Shown here piece by piece: positions 23,606 to 32,159 of a stretch of 64,000 nucleotides of DNA. How positions within the stretch are numbered: position 1 is the stretch's first letter; the number at the start of each line of letters is the position of its first letter. The notes under the pieces were generated by a model, which was not told the DNA's origin, searched no databases, and was given only the letters and a program-made list of their open reading frames with translations. The position numbers were made by a program, and so were the translations under genes. This DNA comes from Clostridia bacterium (lineage in GTDB: Bacteria; Bacillota; Clostridia; Christensenellales; Aristaeellaceae): positions 62,001-126,000 of the forward strand of contig JAFRLY010000057.1 of the NCBI GenBank assembly GCA_017431005.1, given 5' to 3'.

Positions 23606-25117
23606 TCAGATCCCGCTCCCGGTTTCAGCATTCTCCTTCAGCCGGTAAAGATAATAGGTCCACCTCCGCCCCTCAAACATCATGGATGCCTCCCCCGCAA
23701 GCGTGTAAGGCGCTTCGCGGTCCAGCTCCCTGGACCGGGTCACCACAAACGTTGTCTCCCCCTGCCGGACGCTCCGGTTCATTGCGCTTTCCATGTCCTT
23801 CAGGCTGATGTTCAGCGTGCAGAAATACGGGCTTTCCGGCAGCACGCCCGCGGCGAAGTAAAAGCCCCCGTCAAGAAAGCCGTAGTTCAGCAGCGTGGGA
23901 TTCTCAGCCTGCCGGATAATTTCCGCGAACCGGTACTGGGGCGTGTCCTCCCGGGGAATCTTCATCATGTAGGTGTTTCCGCTCAGCATAAAGCCTGCCG
24001 CCGGGGATGCGGCCAGTGCCAGGGCCGTCAGGACTGCCCCCGTCCGGCGCAGCAGGGTTTCCCTGCCCCTCAGCATCCGTCCTGTGCCCCGGAACACCGC
24101 CGCCAGCCCCAGCGGAGCGAAGACGGACATCACCAGCGCGTAGTAGGGATACCTTCGGCCGTTCAGGTAGGTGAACACGAACAGGCCCACGGCGCCGAGC
24201 CCGGCCGCGGCAGCCTCCCAGGCACGTTTTCTTCCCGTTGCCGCCAGCCACACCAGGCCCAGCGCACCGGGCACAGACCAGGGCAGATTATTCAGCAGGT
24301 TCCGCAGCGGCGGATCGTACGGCCCGCTCCGGATGTTGCGGGAATATTCAGTCAAGTTATTCACAAAGTACGCCTGCCACAGATCGCCCGCCGCGCCCTT
24401 CAGCGCGAACCAGCCGACGATCAGCGCGCTCAGCCCCAGCGCTCCGGCCAGAAAGCAGCCGGCAAGCCGGGGAAGCTTTCCGGTATGCCCCGCGCGGATA
24501 TACCAGGCCAGCACCGCCAGCGCCAGGCCCGCGAACAGCCCGCAGAAGGTATACTTTGTCCACAGGGCAGCGGCGGTGCAGATTCCGAGCGCCGCGCCTT
24601 CCCCGTCTGTCAGGCGCCTCTTTTCGGTCAGGGCCCGCAGCACCAGCCACAGGCCCAGGGCAAGCACCGGCAGAAAAAGCTCCTCCGCGCTGCCGCCGTG
24701 GGAAAAGGCCGGTGTCACGGGCACCAGCGCCGCCGTCAGGGCTGCTCCGGGCCAGAAGGCGCCCCGCAGCCCGCTCATCGTTTCGGCAATTTTTCCGCTC
24801 AGATATACAAAGCAGGAAAAACACAGGCATTCGAGAAGCCAGACTCCGGTAAAGCTGTTCTCCGAGATCACCGCCGCAAGAGCATACAGGAAATAAACCA
24901 GCGGTCCCTTCTGTTCATACAGATCCCGGTACGGAACCAGCCCGTGCAGCAGGCCCCGTCCGACCGTGAAGAAGCAGTTCACGTCCACCCAGTCGTTCAG
25001 CGGATAGAGAAAGGAGCTTTTGGAGCAGACGGTAATGGCCGTGCCTGCCGCCAGAAGGGAAAACAGGAGGCGCAGGACGACCCCGCGCCTCCCCGTATAT
25101 TTCCTGAAAGCCGTCAT
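23606..25117 (-). CDS. GT39-like (PMT/ArnT-type) membrane glycosyltransferase
   Basis: The 503-residue protein has about eleven hydrophobic membrane helices. The first outer loop holds the acidic segment NDWVDVN and the next YRDLYEQKGPLVYFLYA, the pattern of lipid-phosphosugar-dependent GT-C transferases such as PMT_2/GT39. A soluble domain of ~100 residues follows at the C-terminus. It likely transfers a sugar from a polyprenyl-phosphate donor to an extracytoplasmic acceptor; donor and acceptor are unknown. The start is the ATG at 25117, which overlaps the stop of the small membrane protein gene by four bases (ATGA) and follows GAGGGAAAAGG. Confidence 0.75.
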   Translation of the reverse strand: MTAFRKYTGRRGVVLRLLFSLLAAGTAITVCSKSSFLYPLNDWVDVNCFFTVGRGLLHGLVPYRDLYEQKGPLVYFLYALAAVISENSFTGVWLLECLCFSCFVYLSGKIAETMSGLRGAFWPGAALTAALVPVTPAFSHGGSAEELFLPVLALGLWLVLRALTEKRRLTDGEGAALGICTAAALWTKYTFCGLFAGLALAVLAWYIRAGHTGKLPRLAGCFLAGALGLSALIVGWFALKGAAGDLWQAYFVNNLTEYSRNIRSGPYDPPLRNLLNNLPWSVPGALGLVWLAATGRKRAWEAAAAGLGAVGLFVFTYLNGRRYPYYALVMSVFAPLGLAAVFRGTGRMLRGRETLLRRTGAVLTALALAASPAAGFMLSGNTYMMKIPREDTPQYRFAEIIRQAENPTLLNYGFLDGGFYFAAGVLPESPYFCTLNISLKDMESAMNRSVRQGETTFVVTRSRELDREAPYTLAGEASMMFEGRRWTYYLYRLKENAETGSGI

Positions 25118-25311
25118 GCCTTTTCCCTCATTTTCCAGTGCAGCATGCTCTGGCCGGCTCCGCTCAGGCACAGGGCGCCCAGCAGGCACCGGGAAATTCC
25201 GTTGTCAATGAAATTCATCATCGGGTTGAACTGATCCAGAATCAGAAAAACCGCGAACATCAGGGAAAGGATCACCGTCGTGTGGCAGAGGATGCCGTGC
25301 AGCTTACTCAT
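25114..25311 (-). CDS. Small two-helix membrane protein
   Basis: The 65-residue protein has two hydrophobic helices (~10-25 and ~40-56). It overlaps the phosphodiester glycosidase gene by eight bases upstream and the GT39-like gene by four bases downstream, so it is translationally coupled to both. No family is recognised. A structural partner of the membrane transferase is a reasonable guess only. Confidence 0.65.
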   Translation of the reverse strand: MSKLHGILCHTTVILSLMFAVFLILDQFNPMMNFIDNGISRCLLGALCLSGAGQSMLHWKMREKA

Positions 25312-26530
25312 GGTCCTTCACCTCCGCGATCAGCAGCGCGTCGCTGCTCTCCCGGCCGCCGCCGGAGGGCTGGTTGATGACCTCGCTGTTCCACACCATA
25401 ACGGAGCTGTTGCCTCCGTCCAGGTTATAGGCCGCCGTGCAGCCCAGGTCGTAAAACAGCTCGCTCAGGGCCGGCAGGGTGATCCCCGCCGATTCACCCC
25501 GTCCGTCCACCACGATCATGCAGTAGTGCCCGGGCTCATAGTAGCCGATCGCCGTCCGCGGGTTGGCGGAAATGATCCGGTTCGTGCTGGCGAAGGAGGT
25601 CAGCACGCTGCCGTCGGTATCCAGCAGCGCCGGCCCGAAGGTCCAGGCCTGCCAGGCCCCGTCCGCGATTGCCTCCTCCACGCTGAAGGAGGATCCGGGC
25701 ATAACCTTCATCGTCCCGTCGTAGTACAGCACGCATACGTCGCAGTTCGTGGCGTTCGCCCGGTAGATGACGCCGTTCCGGATCACAACGCCCTCGTTCG
25801 TGTTGCCGTAATAGTCCCCGTTGACTGCCAGCAGGGCGTTGTTCAGCACGGCCATGTCTGCGATGCTGTCCCGGAAGCCGGAGCCGTAGGTATCCCACGC
25901 CAGGGCGGACTGGAAGCAGGTAATATCCCGTACATAGATATCCGCCAGGTAATAGGTGATGTTCCCGGTATTTTCCTCCGTCACGGTAATGGAAACGTCC
26001 GGGCTGGTGTAGCTGTTTTCCGTCACTACCACGGTATCCGTGTATTTGTCGGCAAACTTCTCGCTGATGGGCAGATCCTCCGCGGTGTCCGCCGTCTCCG
26101 CTTCCCCGTCGTCCGTCAGCGCGCTGCCGCCCTTGCTGTTCATGCCGGAGCCGCCGTTCTTTCCGCCGCCCCGGCCGTTGGGATTGTTGTTTTGGTTCCT
26201 GTTGCTTCTGCCGCCCCTGGCGCTGGTCTGCATGTCGCTCATGCCCGCCGAAGCGATGTATACCGCGTTCTCCGGCAGCTCCGGAGCAGCCGCTTCCTCC
26301 GCCTCTTCGGCGGCCGCGGACGCGATCAGCCAGGAGCCGATCCCGCCTGTTGCTTCCTGTGTAACCAGGGACGCGCCGTCCTGCTCCGTTTTATAGGGGT
26401 TTTCAATCACGATGCCCATGCCCTGCTGCTGTCTGGGCAGCACATGATGGAACAGGGCGAACACGCACAGCGCGATACCGGCAACGGCCAGATCGATCAG
26501 GAGATTCCGGATGGTTAAATGCTTTTTCAT
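25304..26530 (-). CDS. Phosphodiester glycosidase (NAGPA-domain) membrane-anchored protein
   Basis: The 408-residue protein has one N-terminal membrane helix (~10-30), then a Gly/Asn/Arg-rich low-complexity linker (~85-130). The NAGPA domain spans ~175-400. Family marks are LLAVNGDYYG, EGVVIRNGVIYR, TFGPALLDTDG, NPRTAIGYYEPGHYCMIVVDGR and AYNLDGGNSSVMVW. Members remove GlcNAc or other sugars from phosphodiester linkages, for example in cell-surface polymers. Here it faces outside the membrane. It leads an operon with the small membrane protein and GT39-like genes, so a role in envelope glycan modification is likely. Confidence 0.85.
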   Translation of the reverse strand: MKKHLTIRNLLIDLAVAGIALCVFALFHHVLPRQQQGMGIVIENPYKTEQDGASLVTQEATGGIGSWLIASAAAEEAEEAAAPELPENAVYIASAGMSDMQTSARGGRSNRNQNNNPNGRGGGKNGGSGMNSKGGSALTDDGEAETADTAEDLPISEKFADKYTDTVVVTENSYTSPDVSITVTEENTGNITYYLADIYVRDITCFQSALAWDTYGSGFRDSIADMAVLNNALLAVNGDYYGNTNEGVVIRNGVIYRANATNCDVCVLYYDGTMKVMPGSSFSVEEAIADGAWQAWTFGPALLDTDGSVLTSFASTNRIISANPRTAIGYYEPGHYCMIVVDGRGESAGITLPALSELFYDLGCTAAYNLDGGNSSVMVWNSEVINQPSGGGRESSDALLIAEVKDHE

Positions 26531-26544
26531 GCTGATTCCTCCTT

Positions 26545-26574
26545 GCCGGACGTTTCCTTTTTTTACGATCCGGC
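26545..26574 (-). promoter_or_regulatory. 5' leader stem-loop of the phosphodiester glycosidase operon
   Basis: In the transcript GCCGGA pairs with TCCGGC around an A-rich loop of 18 bases. The 3' arm directly abuts the AAGGAGG ribosome binding site. The same arm sequence occurs in the leader at 22665-22713. Confidence 0.55.
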
Positions 26575-26580
26575 AGGATC

Positions 26581-26612
26581 AGCATATCCGTGCAACCTAA
26601 AGTGAAAATAAA
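26581..26612 (-). promoter_or_regulatory. Promoter with 11-bp phased TTTA repeats
   Basis: On the minus strand TTTATT and TTTAGG start 11 bases apart, then 11 bases to TATGCT. The TTCA-TTTAGGTT core and the distance to a downstream TGCCGG match the promoter at 22721-22751. Confidence 0.55.
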
Positions 26613-26644
26613 ACCGTCGGAAAGATATTACCGGAAAATTCTCC

Positions 26645-28918
26645 TCAATGCAGGGAGCCGGTTTCCGGTCCTTCGCCGTCCGTTACCGTGCAGGGCTTTC
26701 CGCTGTCCGTTTCCGCCCGCAGCACATCCCCGGTCCGCGTCACGGTGTAGTGATATTCCCCGGATCCGTCCGCGGCCGGTATCTCCAGTTCATAGCTTGC
26801 GCCGTCCTTCAGGCCGTACGCGCGCAGCTCAACGCCGTCCGCAAAGTCATAATCCGTCTTGTGATCGCAGTTTCCAAGCGGCAGCACCGTTCCTCCGCGC
26901 ACCAGCAGCGGCAGGGACAGGAAGCCGTGCTTTTCCTTCCGCCAGCATCCGCCCTGAAGCTTCTCGCCCGTCACCAGGCTGAACCATTCACCCTCCGGCA
27001 GGTAGTACTGCACCTCCCCGTCCGGATCCATCACCGGGGCCACCAGCAGCCGGTCGCCCAGCATGTACTGCCGGTCCAGGTGCTCGCAGGCGGGATCCTC
27101 CGGGAATTCCATCATCATCGGCCGCATCATGGGCGTGCCCTTCTCATGGGCCTCCACGGCCATGCGGTACAGGTACGGCATCAGGCGGCATTTCAGCTTT
27201 GTGAAGGTGCGTACGACATCCACGCTTTCCTCGTCAAAGAGCCACGGCACCCGGTAGCTGGAGGAGCCGTGCAGCCGGCTGTGGCTGGACAGCAGGCCGA
27301 AGGCGACCCAGCGCTTGTATACATCCGCCGGCGCGGTGGATTCGAAGCCGGAAATATCGTGGCTCCAGTAGCCGAAACCGCTGTGGCTCATGCCAAGGCC
27401 GGCCCGGAGGGTTTCCGCCATGGAAACATAGGACGCACTGTTGTCGCCGCCCCAGTGCACCGGGAACTGCTGGCCGCCCGCGGTCGCGCTGCGGGCAAAC
27501 AGTACCGCCTCGCCCTCGCCCTTTTCCCGCTTCAGCAGCTCAAAAATCATCTGGTTGTACAGGAAGGCGTAGTAGTTGTGCATCCGCAGCGGATCCGATC
27601 CGTCATAATAGACGATATCCCGCACCGGAATCCGCTCGCCGAAGTCGGTTTTCAGGCAGTCAATTCCCTGATCCAGCACTTTTTTGATTTTGCCGCAGTA
27701 CCAATCTCTGGCGGCGGGATTTGTCACGTCGAGCACCGCCATGCCGGCCTGCCAGAAATCCGTCTGCCAGACGGAGCCGTCCTTCTTCCGGATGAAATAT
27801 CCGTTTTCCATGCCTTCCCGGAACAGCGGGGAGGCCTGGCCGACATAGGGATTGATCCAGCAGCACAGCTTCAGCCCGCGGTCATGATACCGCTTCAGCA
27901 TTCCTTCCGGATCCGGGAACACCTCGGGATCCCAGGTGAAATCGCACCAGTTGTAGCCCTGCATCCAGAAGCAGTCGAAATGGAACACGCTGAGCGGAAT
28001 ATCCCGCTGCGCCATGCCGTCAATAAAGGAGGAAACCGTTTTTTCGTCATAGTTCGTGGTGAACGAGGTGGACAGCCACAGCCCGAAGCTCCAGGGAGGC
28101 AGCAGAGCCGGGCGTCCGGTCAGGGCCGTGTACAGATTCAGGGTCTCCTTGGGCGTGCCGCCGTAGATCAGATCATAGGTCAGTGTTTCGCCGGGCACGG
28201 AGAACTGCACCCGTTCCACCTTCTCGCTGGCAACCTCGAAGGAAACGTCCGCCGCGTCCTCCACAAACACGCCGTAGCCCCGGTTGGTCATATAGATGGG
28301 GATATTCTTGTAGGCCAGCTCGCTGGCGGTGCCGCCGTCCGCGTTCCACATATCGACCGTCTGTCCGTTCTTGACGTACGCGCCGAAACGTTCTCCCAGG
28401 CCGTACACGTTTTCACCCACGCCCAGGTCCAGGGAATCCACCATATAGCTCGTCCCGTTCCGTTCAATGGAAGCGGGGCCGTCCTCCAGCCTCAGGGCCC
28501 GTCCCATGCCCCGGAAGCCGCTGCCGGTCAGTTTTTTGCCGTCACGGCCGAGGAACTCGACCCGCCATCCGGCATTGTCCCGCGGCACGCGCACCGTCAG
28601 GCCGCCGCTGCGCAGGCAGGCTTCCTCCGCAGTGATCCGGATTTCCGGATCTGTTTCTTCCGCATAGGTTTCAAAATGCGGCCCGCGGTCCGGCGTTCCG
28701 GCGAAGTGGGTAACCTTCACCCGGATAATGTTCTTCCGGGGCGCGGAGAAGCGCACCTCCAGCGTACCTCCCGCCAGCATGTCTCCCCTGTGGCGCACCG
28801 GCACGCCGGAGGCAAGGATCACCAGCTCCGCTCCCTGCTGCTCAGCCCGTACGCACTGAGTGGCATAAAGCATCCTGTATTCCGGCTTTGTCAGCCAGTA
28901 TCCGTTTGTGAATTTCAT
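26645..28918 (-). CDS. yicI: GH31 alpha-xylosidase (YicI-like)
   Basis: The 757-residue cytoplasmic enzyme has the N-terminal GH31 beta-sandwich (~1-260), a (beta/alpha)8 barrel and C-terminal beta domains. CLKTDFGERI places nucleophile Asp425, near Asp416 of E. coli YicI, with the same KTDFGE context. HWGGDNSASY supplies the expected acid/base Asp. VFHFDCFWMQGYNWCDFTWD is also YicI-like and favours alpha-xyloside over plain alpha-glucoside cleavage. The likely substrate is isoprimeverose or xyloglucan fragments. Its ATG overlaps the NUDIX stop by four bases, so the two genes are co-translated. Confidence 0.9.
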   Translation of the reverse strand: MKFTNGYWLTKPEYRMLYATQCVRAEQQGAELVILASGVPVRHRGDMLAGGTLEVRFSAPRKNIIRVKVTHFAGTPDRGPHFETYAEETDPEIRITAEEACLRSGGLTVRVPRDNAGWRVEFLGRDGKKLTGSGFRGMGRALRLEDGPASIERNGTSYMVDSLDLGVGENVYGLGERFGAYVKNGQTVDMWNADGGTASELAYKNIPIYMTNRGYGVFVEDAADVSFEVASEKVERVQFSVPGETLTYDLIYGGTPKETLNLYTALTGRPALLPPWSFGLWLSTSFTTNYDEKTVSSFIDGMAQRDIPLSVFHFDCFWMQGYNWCDFTWDPEVFPDPEGMLKRYHDRGLKLCCWINPYVGQASPLFREGMENGYFIRKKDGSVWQTDFWQAGMAVLDVTNPAARDWYCGKIKKVLDQGIDCLKTDFGERIPVRDIVYYDGSDPLRMHNYYAFLYNQMIFELLKREKGEGEAVLFARSATAGGQQFPVHWGGDNSASYVSMAETLRAGLGMSHSGFGYWSHDISGFESTAPADVYKRWVAFGLLSSHSRLHGSSSYRVPWLFDEESVDVVRTFTKLKCRLMPYLYRMAVEAHEKGTPMMRPMMMEFPEDPACEHLDRQYMLGDRLLVAPVMDPDGEVQYYLPEGEWFSLVTGEKLQGGCWRKEKHGFLSLPLLVRGGTVLPLGNCDHKTDYDFADGVELRAYGLKDGASYELEIPAADGSGEYHYTVTRTGDVLRAETDSGKPCTVTDGEGPETGSLH

Positions 28919-29328
28919 TTTTCTGCCTCCTTCAGATACTCCGCCGCCAGGGAAAGAATGTCCCTGTCCGTCGTGTAGGTCAGAATCTTCAGTGCCTGTT
29001 CAAAGGGAAGCCATTCCAGGGCGGAAACCTCGCATTCCTGGTTGATCAGCCGGTCGGAAACCGCTTCGGCGATGAAGAAAACCACGTCCTTCAGAATGCC
29101 GGACCGGGGAGAATAGGTCACGACGTGGCGGAACCCGGTATCCAGCCGGACCTCCAGATTCGTTTCCTCCCGGATTTCCCGGAGAGCTGTCTCCTCCTCC
29201 GTTTCGTTTCCCTCCACATGGCCCTTCGGCAGGGAAATATGCCCCAGTGCCATATGCTCAATCAGAAACAGGATTTTGCCATTCTCTTTTTTCCATACCA
29301 CGGCGCCGCAGGATTTCTCTTTTTTCAC
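28915..29328 (-). CDS. NUDIX hydrolase
   Basis: The 137-residue protein carries the NUDIX box in residues ~38-60: GHVEGNE, seven residues, then REIREET. The Glu residues bind the metal that cleaves nucleoside-diphosphate-X substrates. The usual Gly after REXXEE is Asn, a tolerated change. It starts with GTG at 29328 behind a weak AAGGGAAG site. The promoter at 29365-29394 serves this gene and the overlapping GH31 gene. Substrate is unknown. Confidence 0.88.
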   Translation of the reverse strand: MKKEKSCGAVVWKKENGKILFLIEHMALGHISLPKGHVEGNETEEETALREIREETNLEVRLDTGFRHVVTYSPRSGILKDVVFFIAEAVSDRLINQECEVSALEWLPFEQALKILTYTTDRDILSLAAEYLKEAEK

Positions 29329-29364
29329 TTTTCTGCTTCCCTTTCTTTTTTTGATACTGCAGGC

Positions 29365-29394
29365 ATTTTATCACAGGCTTCTCCGCCCGGGCAA
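29365..29394 (-). promoter_or_regulatory. Promoter of the NUDIX-GH31 operon
   Basis: Minus-strand TTGCCC (-35), 18-base spacer, TAAAAT (-10). It is divergent from the promoter at 29398. Confidence 0.6.
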
Positions 29395-29397
29395 GCC

Positions 29398-29426
29398 TTG
29401 ACACCCGCCTCCGCGCATGATAATTT
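29398..29426 (+). promoter_or_regulatory. Promoter of the DUF4298-phosphatase operon
   Basis: A perfect TTGACA (-35) and TAATTT (-10) are separated by 17 bases, about 60 bases before the DUF4298 start codon. Confidence 0.8.
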
Positions 29427-29484
29427 GGGAACAGCGTGTAAGCCGGTCCGCGCCCGGCATCCGGGCATGTCATGGAGGTGCGTT

Positions 29485-29781
29485 ATGGCGGATATCGAAC
29501 GGGTTCAGGAAATGGAAAAATCGCTGAATGACTGCGTCAGCGCGCTTCAGTCGCTGAACGGAGAGCTGGAGAAGTTCAACGCGCTGCGGGAGCGGATGAT
29601 CCGGCTGTTTCATTATTACGGCAGCGAAGGCTGGTATCAGGACCGGGAGGGGGAGCTTCCCGCTGACGTCCCGGCCGGCGTGCTGTCCGAGGATGCCGTG
29701 TATGATCTGATCACGGATGTCCGGGAGGCCGCCTTCCGGATGCTGGAAACCGGCACGGATATCCTGAAGAACCGGATTTAG
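29485..29781 (+). CDS. DUF4298 protein
   Basis: The 98-residue, largely helical cytoplasmic protein fits DUF4298: an N-terminal coiled coil (ERVQEMEKSLNDCVSAL), a central FHYYGSEGWYQDRE segment and a C-terminal LSEDAVYDLI-DVREAAFRML helix. Function is unknown. The start is the ATG at 29485 because GGAGGTG lies four to five bases before it; a longer in-frame reading would cross the promoter. The phosphatase gene begins ten bases downstream. Confidence 0.82.
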   Translation: MADIERVQEMEKSLNDCVSALQSLNGELEKFNALRERMIRLFHYYGSEGWYQDREGELPADVPAGVLSEDAVYDLITDVREAAFRMLETGTDILKNRI

Positions 29782-29791
29782 GAGGATTGCC

Positions 29792-30550
29792 ATGAAGATT
29801 CTGCTGCTCCGCCACGCGGAGCCTGATTATGCCATAGACGGCCTGACCCCCAGGGGCCATGTGGAGGCCGAGCTGCTCAGCCGGCGCATGGTCCGGTACA
29901 ATATCCGCGATTTCTATGTCTCTCCCCTGGGCCGCGCCCGGGACACCGCGGACTATACCCTCCGCAAACTGAATCGTGAAGCGGAGGTCATGCCCTGGCT
30001 GCAGGAGTTCCGGGGTCGTTTCCGGGATCCCATGACCGGACAGATGCGGAATTCCTGGGATCTTCCGCCGAAGCTCTGGACCGCCGAGCCCAGCTTTCTG
30101 GATCCGGAGCGCTGGGCGGACGCGCCGATGTATGCTGGCAGCAACGTCCGGCAGGTATGGGACGAAACCCGCCAGGGCGTCGATGAGCTGATGGCCCGCT
30201 ACGGCTACTTCAAGGACGGCCCGGTCTGGCGCTGCGATCATAACAACAGCGACACGATCGCCCTGTTCTGCCATTTCTGTATTTCCATGGCGGTCTGCGC
30301 CTACCTGATGAACCTGCCGCCGATGATCCTGATGCAGCGGTGTCTCACCGCCCCCTCGTCGCTCACGGAGCTGACCACCGAGGAGCGGGTGCAGGGCGAG
30401 GTCTCCTTTCGCATGCTCCGGCTGGGCGATATCTCCCATCTGGAGGCTGCCGGGGAACCCCGGTCCATGGCAGGCCTCTTCCCGGAGGTTTATACCGGGG
30501 TGGATTCCACGGACTGGACAAATAACGGCTGCATTCAGCTGTTCCCGTGA
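29792..30550 (+). CDS. Histidine phosphatase family protein
   Basis: The 252-residue protein begins MKILLLRHAEPDY, the RH(A/G)E motif whose His is phosphorylated during catalysis. A SPLGRARDTA segment gives the second conserved Arg, and ALFCHFCI near residue 165 gives the second catalytic His. The family includes phosphoglycerate mutases and broad phosphatases; the substrate is not determined. It follows DUF4298 in an operon with RBS AGGAGG. Confidence 0.85.
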   Translation: MKILLLRHAEPDYAIDGLTPRGHVEAELLSRRMVRYNIRDFYVSPLGRARDTADYTLRKLNREAEVMPWLQEFRGRFRDPMTGQMRNSWDLPPKLWTAEPSFLDPERWADAPMYAGSNVRQVWDETRQGVDELMARYGYFKDGPVWRCDHNNSDTIALFCHFCISMAVCAYLMNLPPMILMQRCLTAPSSLTELTTEERVQGEVSFRMLRLGDISHLEAAGEPRSMAGLFPEVYTGVDSTDWTNNGCIQLFP

Positions 30551-30566
30551 AAAAGTAAAAAGCACA

Positions 30567-30599
30567 ACAGGCTGAGCAAAAGCGCTCAGCCTGTGTTTC
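30567..30599. terminator. Bidirectional terminator, phosphatase gene / racemase gene
   Basis: An 11-bp perfect stem (ACAGGCTGAGC / GCTCAGCCTGT) with loop AAAAGC is followed by a T-rich stretch on plus and preceded by A residues. It overlaps the last codons of the minus-strand racemase gene. Confidence 0.85.
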
Positions 30600-31383
30600 T
30601 CTGTTCTGTTTCCCCGATGCGCACATACCCGGAAATAAAAATCTCCTCCGGCCATCCCATCCGGACGTTCGCGGTAACCCGGATCATGCCGCCCGGCTGG
30701 CGCACCTCGATCTCGCTGCGGCCCTCCCCGCGGCTCACGGCCTCCCGGGCGCCCACGGCCGCGCTCCCGCTGCCGCAGCCGGTTTCCCAGACCAGCGTCC
30801 CGCTCTTCCGGACGTATACCAGGGGCATCATGAAGCCCTTCCGCCGGTCCCACTGCAGCAGGCCCACTGCGTCGTCCGGCACCTGTGCCGCCAGCTTCAG
30901 CAGCAGCTTTTCCGCCGTTTCCCTGTGCAGCAGCGGCTCGTCCTCCAGCACCATGTGCAGAATCCCGGGCATTTTCACCGCCGCGAGTACAAAGCTGTCC
31001 TCCCGGACCATGGTCACGCTCTCAATGCCCGGCATCGGCACCGTTCCCTCGTAGCCGCCGCCCTTCTCCCTGCGCACAGTGCAGTTCAGAACGCCGGCCG
31101 CTCCGGAAATCTCCAGCGGCACCGTCTGCTCCTCCCCCGGCAGGATGCCGTCCCGCTCCGCCAGGTAGCAGGCGCCGGCCATGGCTGCGTTTCCGCAGAA
31201 CTCGCCGCCCATCAGGCGGATGCGGGCCCGGGCCTCCGGCAGGGATGGCGGATCCAGGTAGGCCACCTGCTCGCATTCCGCCATCAGCGTCCGGGTAATG
31301 GCCGCCTCGTCCGCGTCCGGCGCCTTCCGGGTCACCAGGCAGGTCAGATTGCCTGTCGGATTCAGCCTCACCATCTCAATCAT
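30586..31383 (-). CDS. DapF-fold amino-acid racemase/epimerase, CntK-like
   Basis: The 265-residue protein has the two-cysteine racemase fold of diaminopimelate epimerase, with Cys63 in GGEFCGNAAM and Cys203 in TGCGSGSAAV as the paired acid/base thiols. The opening NPTGN (residues 8-12), GEFCGN, the LVYVRKSGTLVWE strand and VRQPGG resemble the staphylococcal histidine racemase CntK as I recall it, rather than canonical DapF (which starts with a HGxGND motif). It overlaps the amino-acid ABC ATPase gene by four bases, which supports action on an imported amino acid. No nicotianamine-synthase-like cntL or cntM lies in the window, so opine metallophore synthesis is not supported here. Confidence 0.78.
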   Translation of the reverse strand: MIEMVRLNPTGNLTCLVTRKAPDADEAAITRTLMAECEQVAYLDPPSLPEARARIRLMGGEFCGNAAMAGACYLAERDGILPGEEQTVPLEISGAAGVLNCTVRREKGGGYEGTVPMPGIESVTMVREDSFVLAAVKMPGILHMVLEDEPLLHRETAEKLLLKLAAQVPDDAVGLLQWDRRKGFMMPLVYVRKSGTLVWETGCGSGSAAVGAREAVSRGEGRSEIEVRQPGGMIRVTANVRMGWPEEIFISGYVRIGETEQRNTG

Positions 31384-32144
31384 TTTTCCTGCAGCCTCCG
31401 TAAAAACTGAATCGTGCGTTCATGGGTCGGATGGTCAATGACCTCCCGCGGATCGCCCTCCTCGACGATCACGCCGTTGTTCATGAAGACCACCCAGTCG
31501 GAAACGTCACGTGCAAAAGCCATTTCGTGGGTCACGATCACCATGGTCATTTTTTTCTCCGCCAGCTTCCGGATAACCCGGAGAATTTCACCGGTCAGCT
31601 CCGGGTCCAGGGCGGAGGTCGGTTCGTCAAAGAACAGGATCTTCGGGTTCAGAGCCAGCGCCCGGGCGATGGACACCCGCTGCTGCTGGCCGCCGCTCAG
31701 CTGCCAGGGATAGGCGTCAGCCTTGTCGGACAGGCCCATCTGCTCCAGCAGCGCCAGCGCTTCCTCCCGGACCTCCTTCTCCTTCCGCTTCTGCACCAGC
31801 ATCGGCGCCTCCATGATGTTCTTCAGCACGGAATAGTGGGGAAACAGGTTGAAGTTCTGAAACACCAGCCCGAACATGCCCCGGATCTTCCTCAGCTCCT
31901 CGGGAGAGCTGTATACAGCCTTTCCGTTCACGTCCCGGGCCGCGTAATTGCCCAGGTAAATCAGGTCTCCGCCGTCCATCGTCTCCAGCAGCGTGGCGCA
32001 GCGCAGCAGCGTCGACTTCCCGCTCCCGCTGGGGCCGATAATGCTCAGCACCTGTCCCTCCGTCACGGAGAGCGACAGATCCGTCAGCACTTCCGCGTAT
32101 CCGAACTGCTTGCGGCAGTGCCGGATTTCCATCAGCTTGTTCAT
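31380..32144 (-). CDS. Amino-acid ABC transporter ATP-binding protein (GlnQ-type)
   Basis: The 254-residue ATPase has Walker [10 protein letters not shown] (~39-47), a Q-loop in [13 protein letters not shown], signature LSGGQQQR and Walker [13 protein letters not shown]. The FNLFPH and [10 protein letters not shown] segments are typical of polar amino-acid importers. It lies 15 bases after the permease gene and overlaps the racemase gene by four bases. Confidence 0.95.
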   Translation of the reverse strand: MNKLMEIRHCRKQFGYAEVLTDLSLSVTEGQVLSIIGPSGSGKSTLLRCATLLETMDGGDLIYLGNYAARDVNGKAVYSSPEELRKIRGMFGLVFQNFNLFPHYSVLKNIMEAPMLVQKRKEKEVREEALALLEQMGLSDKADAYPWQLSGGQQQRVSIARALALNPKILFFDEPTSALDPELTGEILRVIRKLAEKKMTMVIVTHEMAFARDVSDWVVFMNNGVIVEEGDPREVIDHPTHERTIQFLRRLQEK

Positions 32145-32159
32145 CTGTCCGCCCCTCCT

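Noticed and set aside
26648-28978. 776-codon antisense frame through the GH31 gene
   Set aside because: The sense strand carries an intact catalytic KTDFGE motif and a four-base overlap with the NUDIX gene; the antisense frame lacks any recognised motif.
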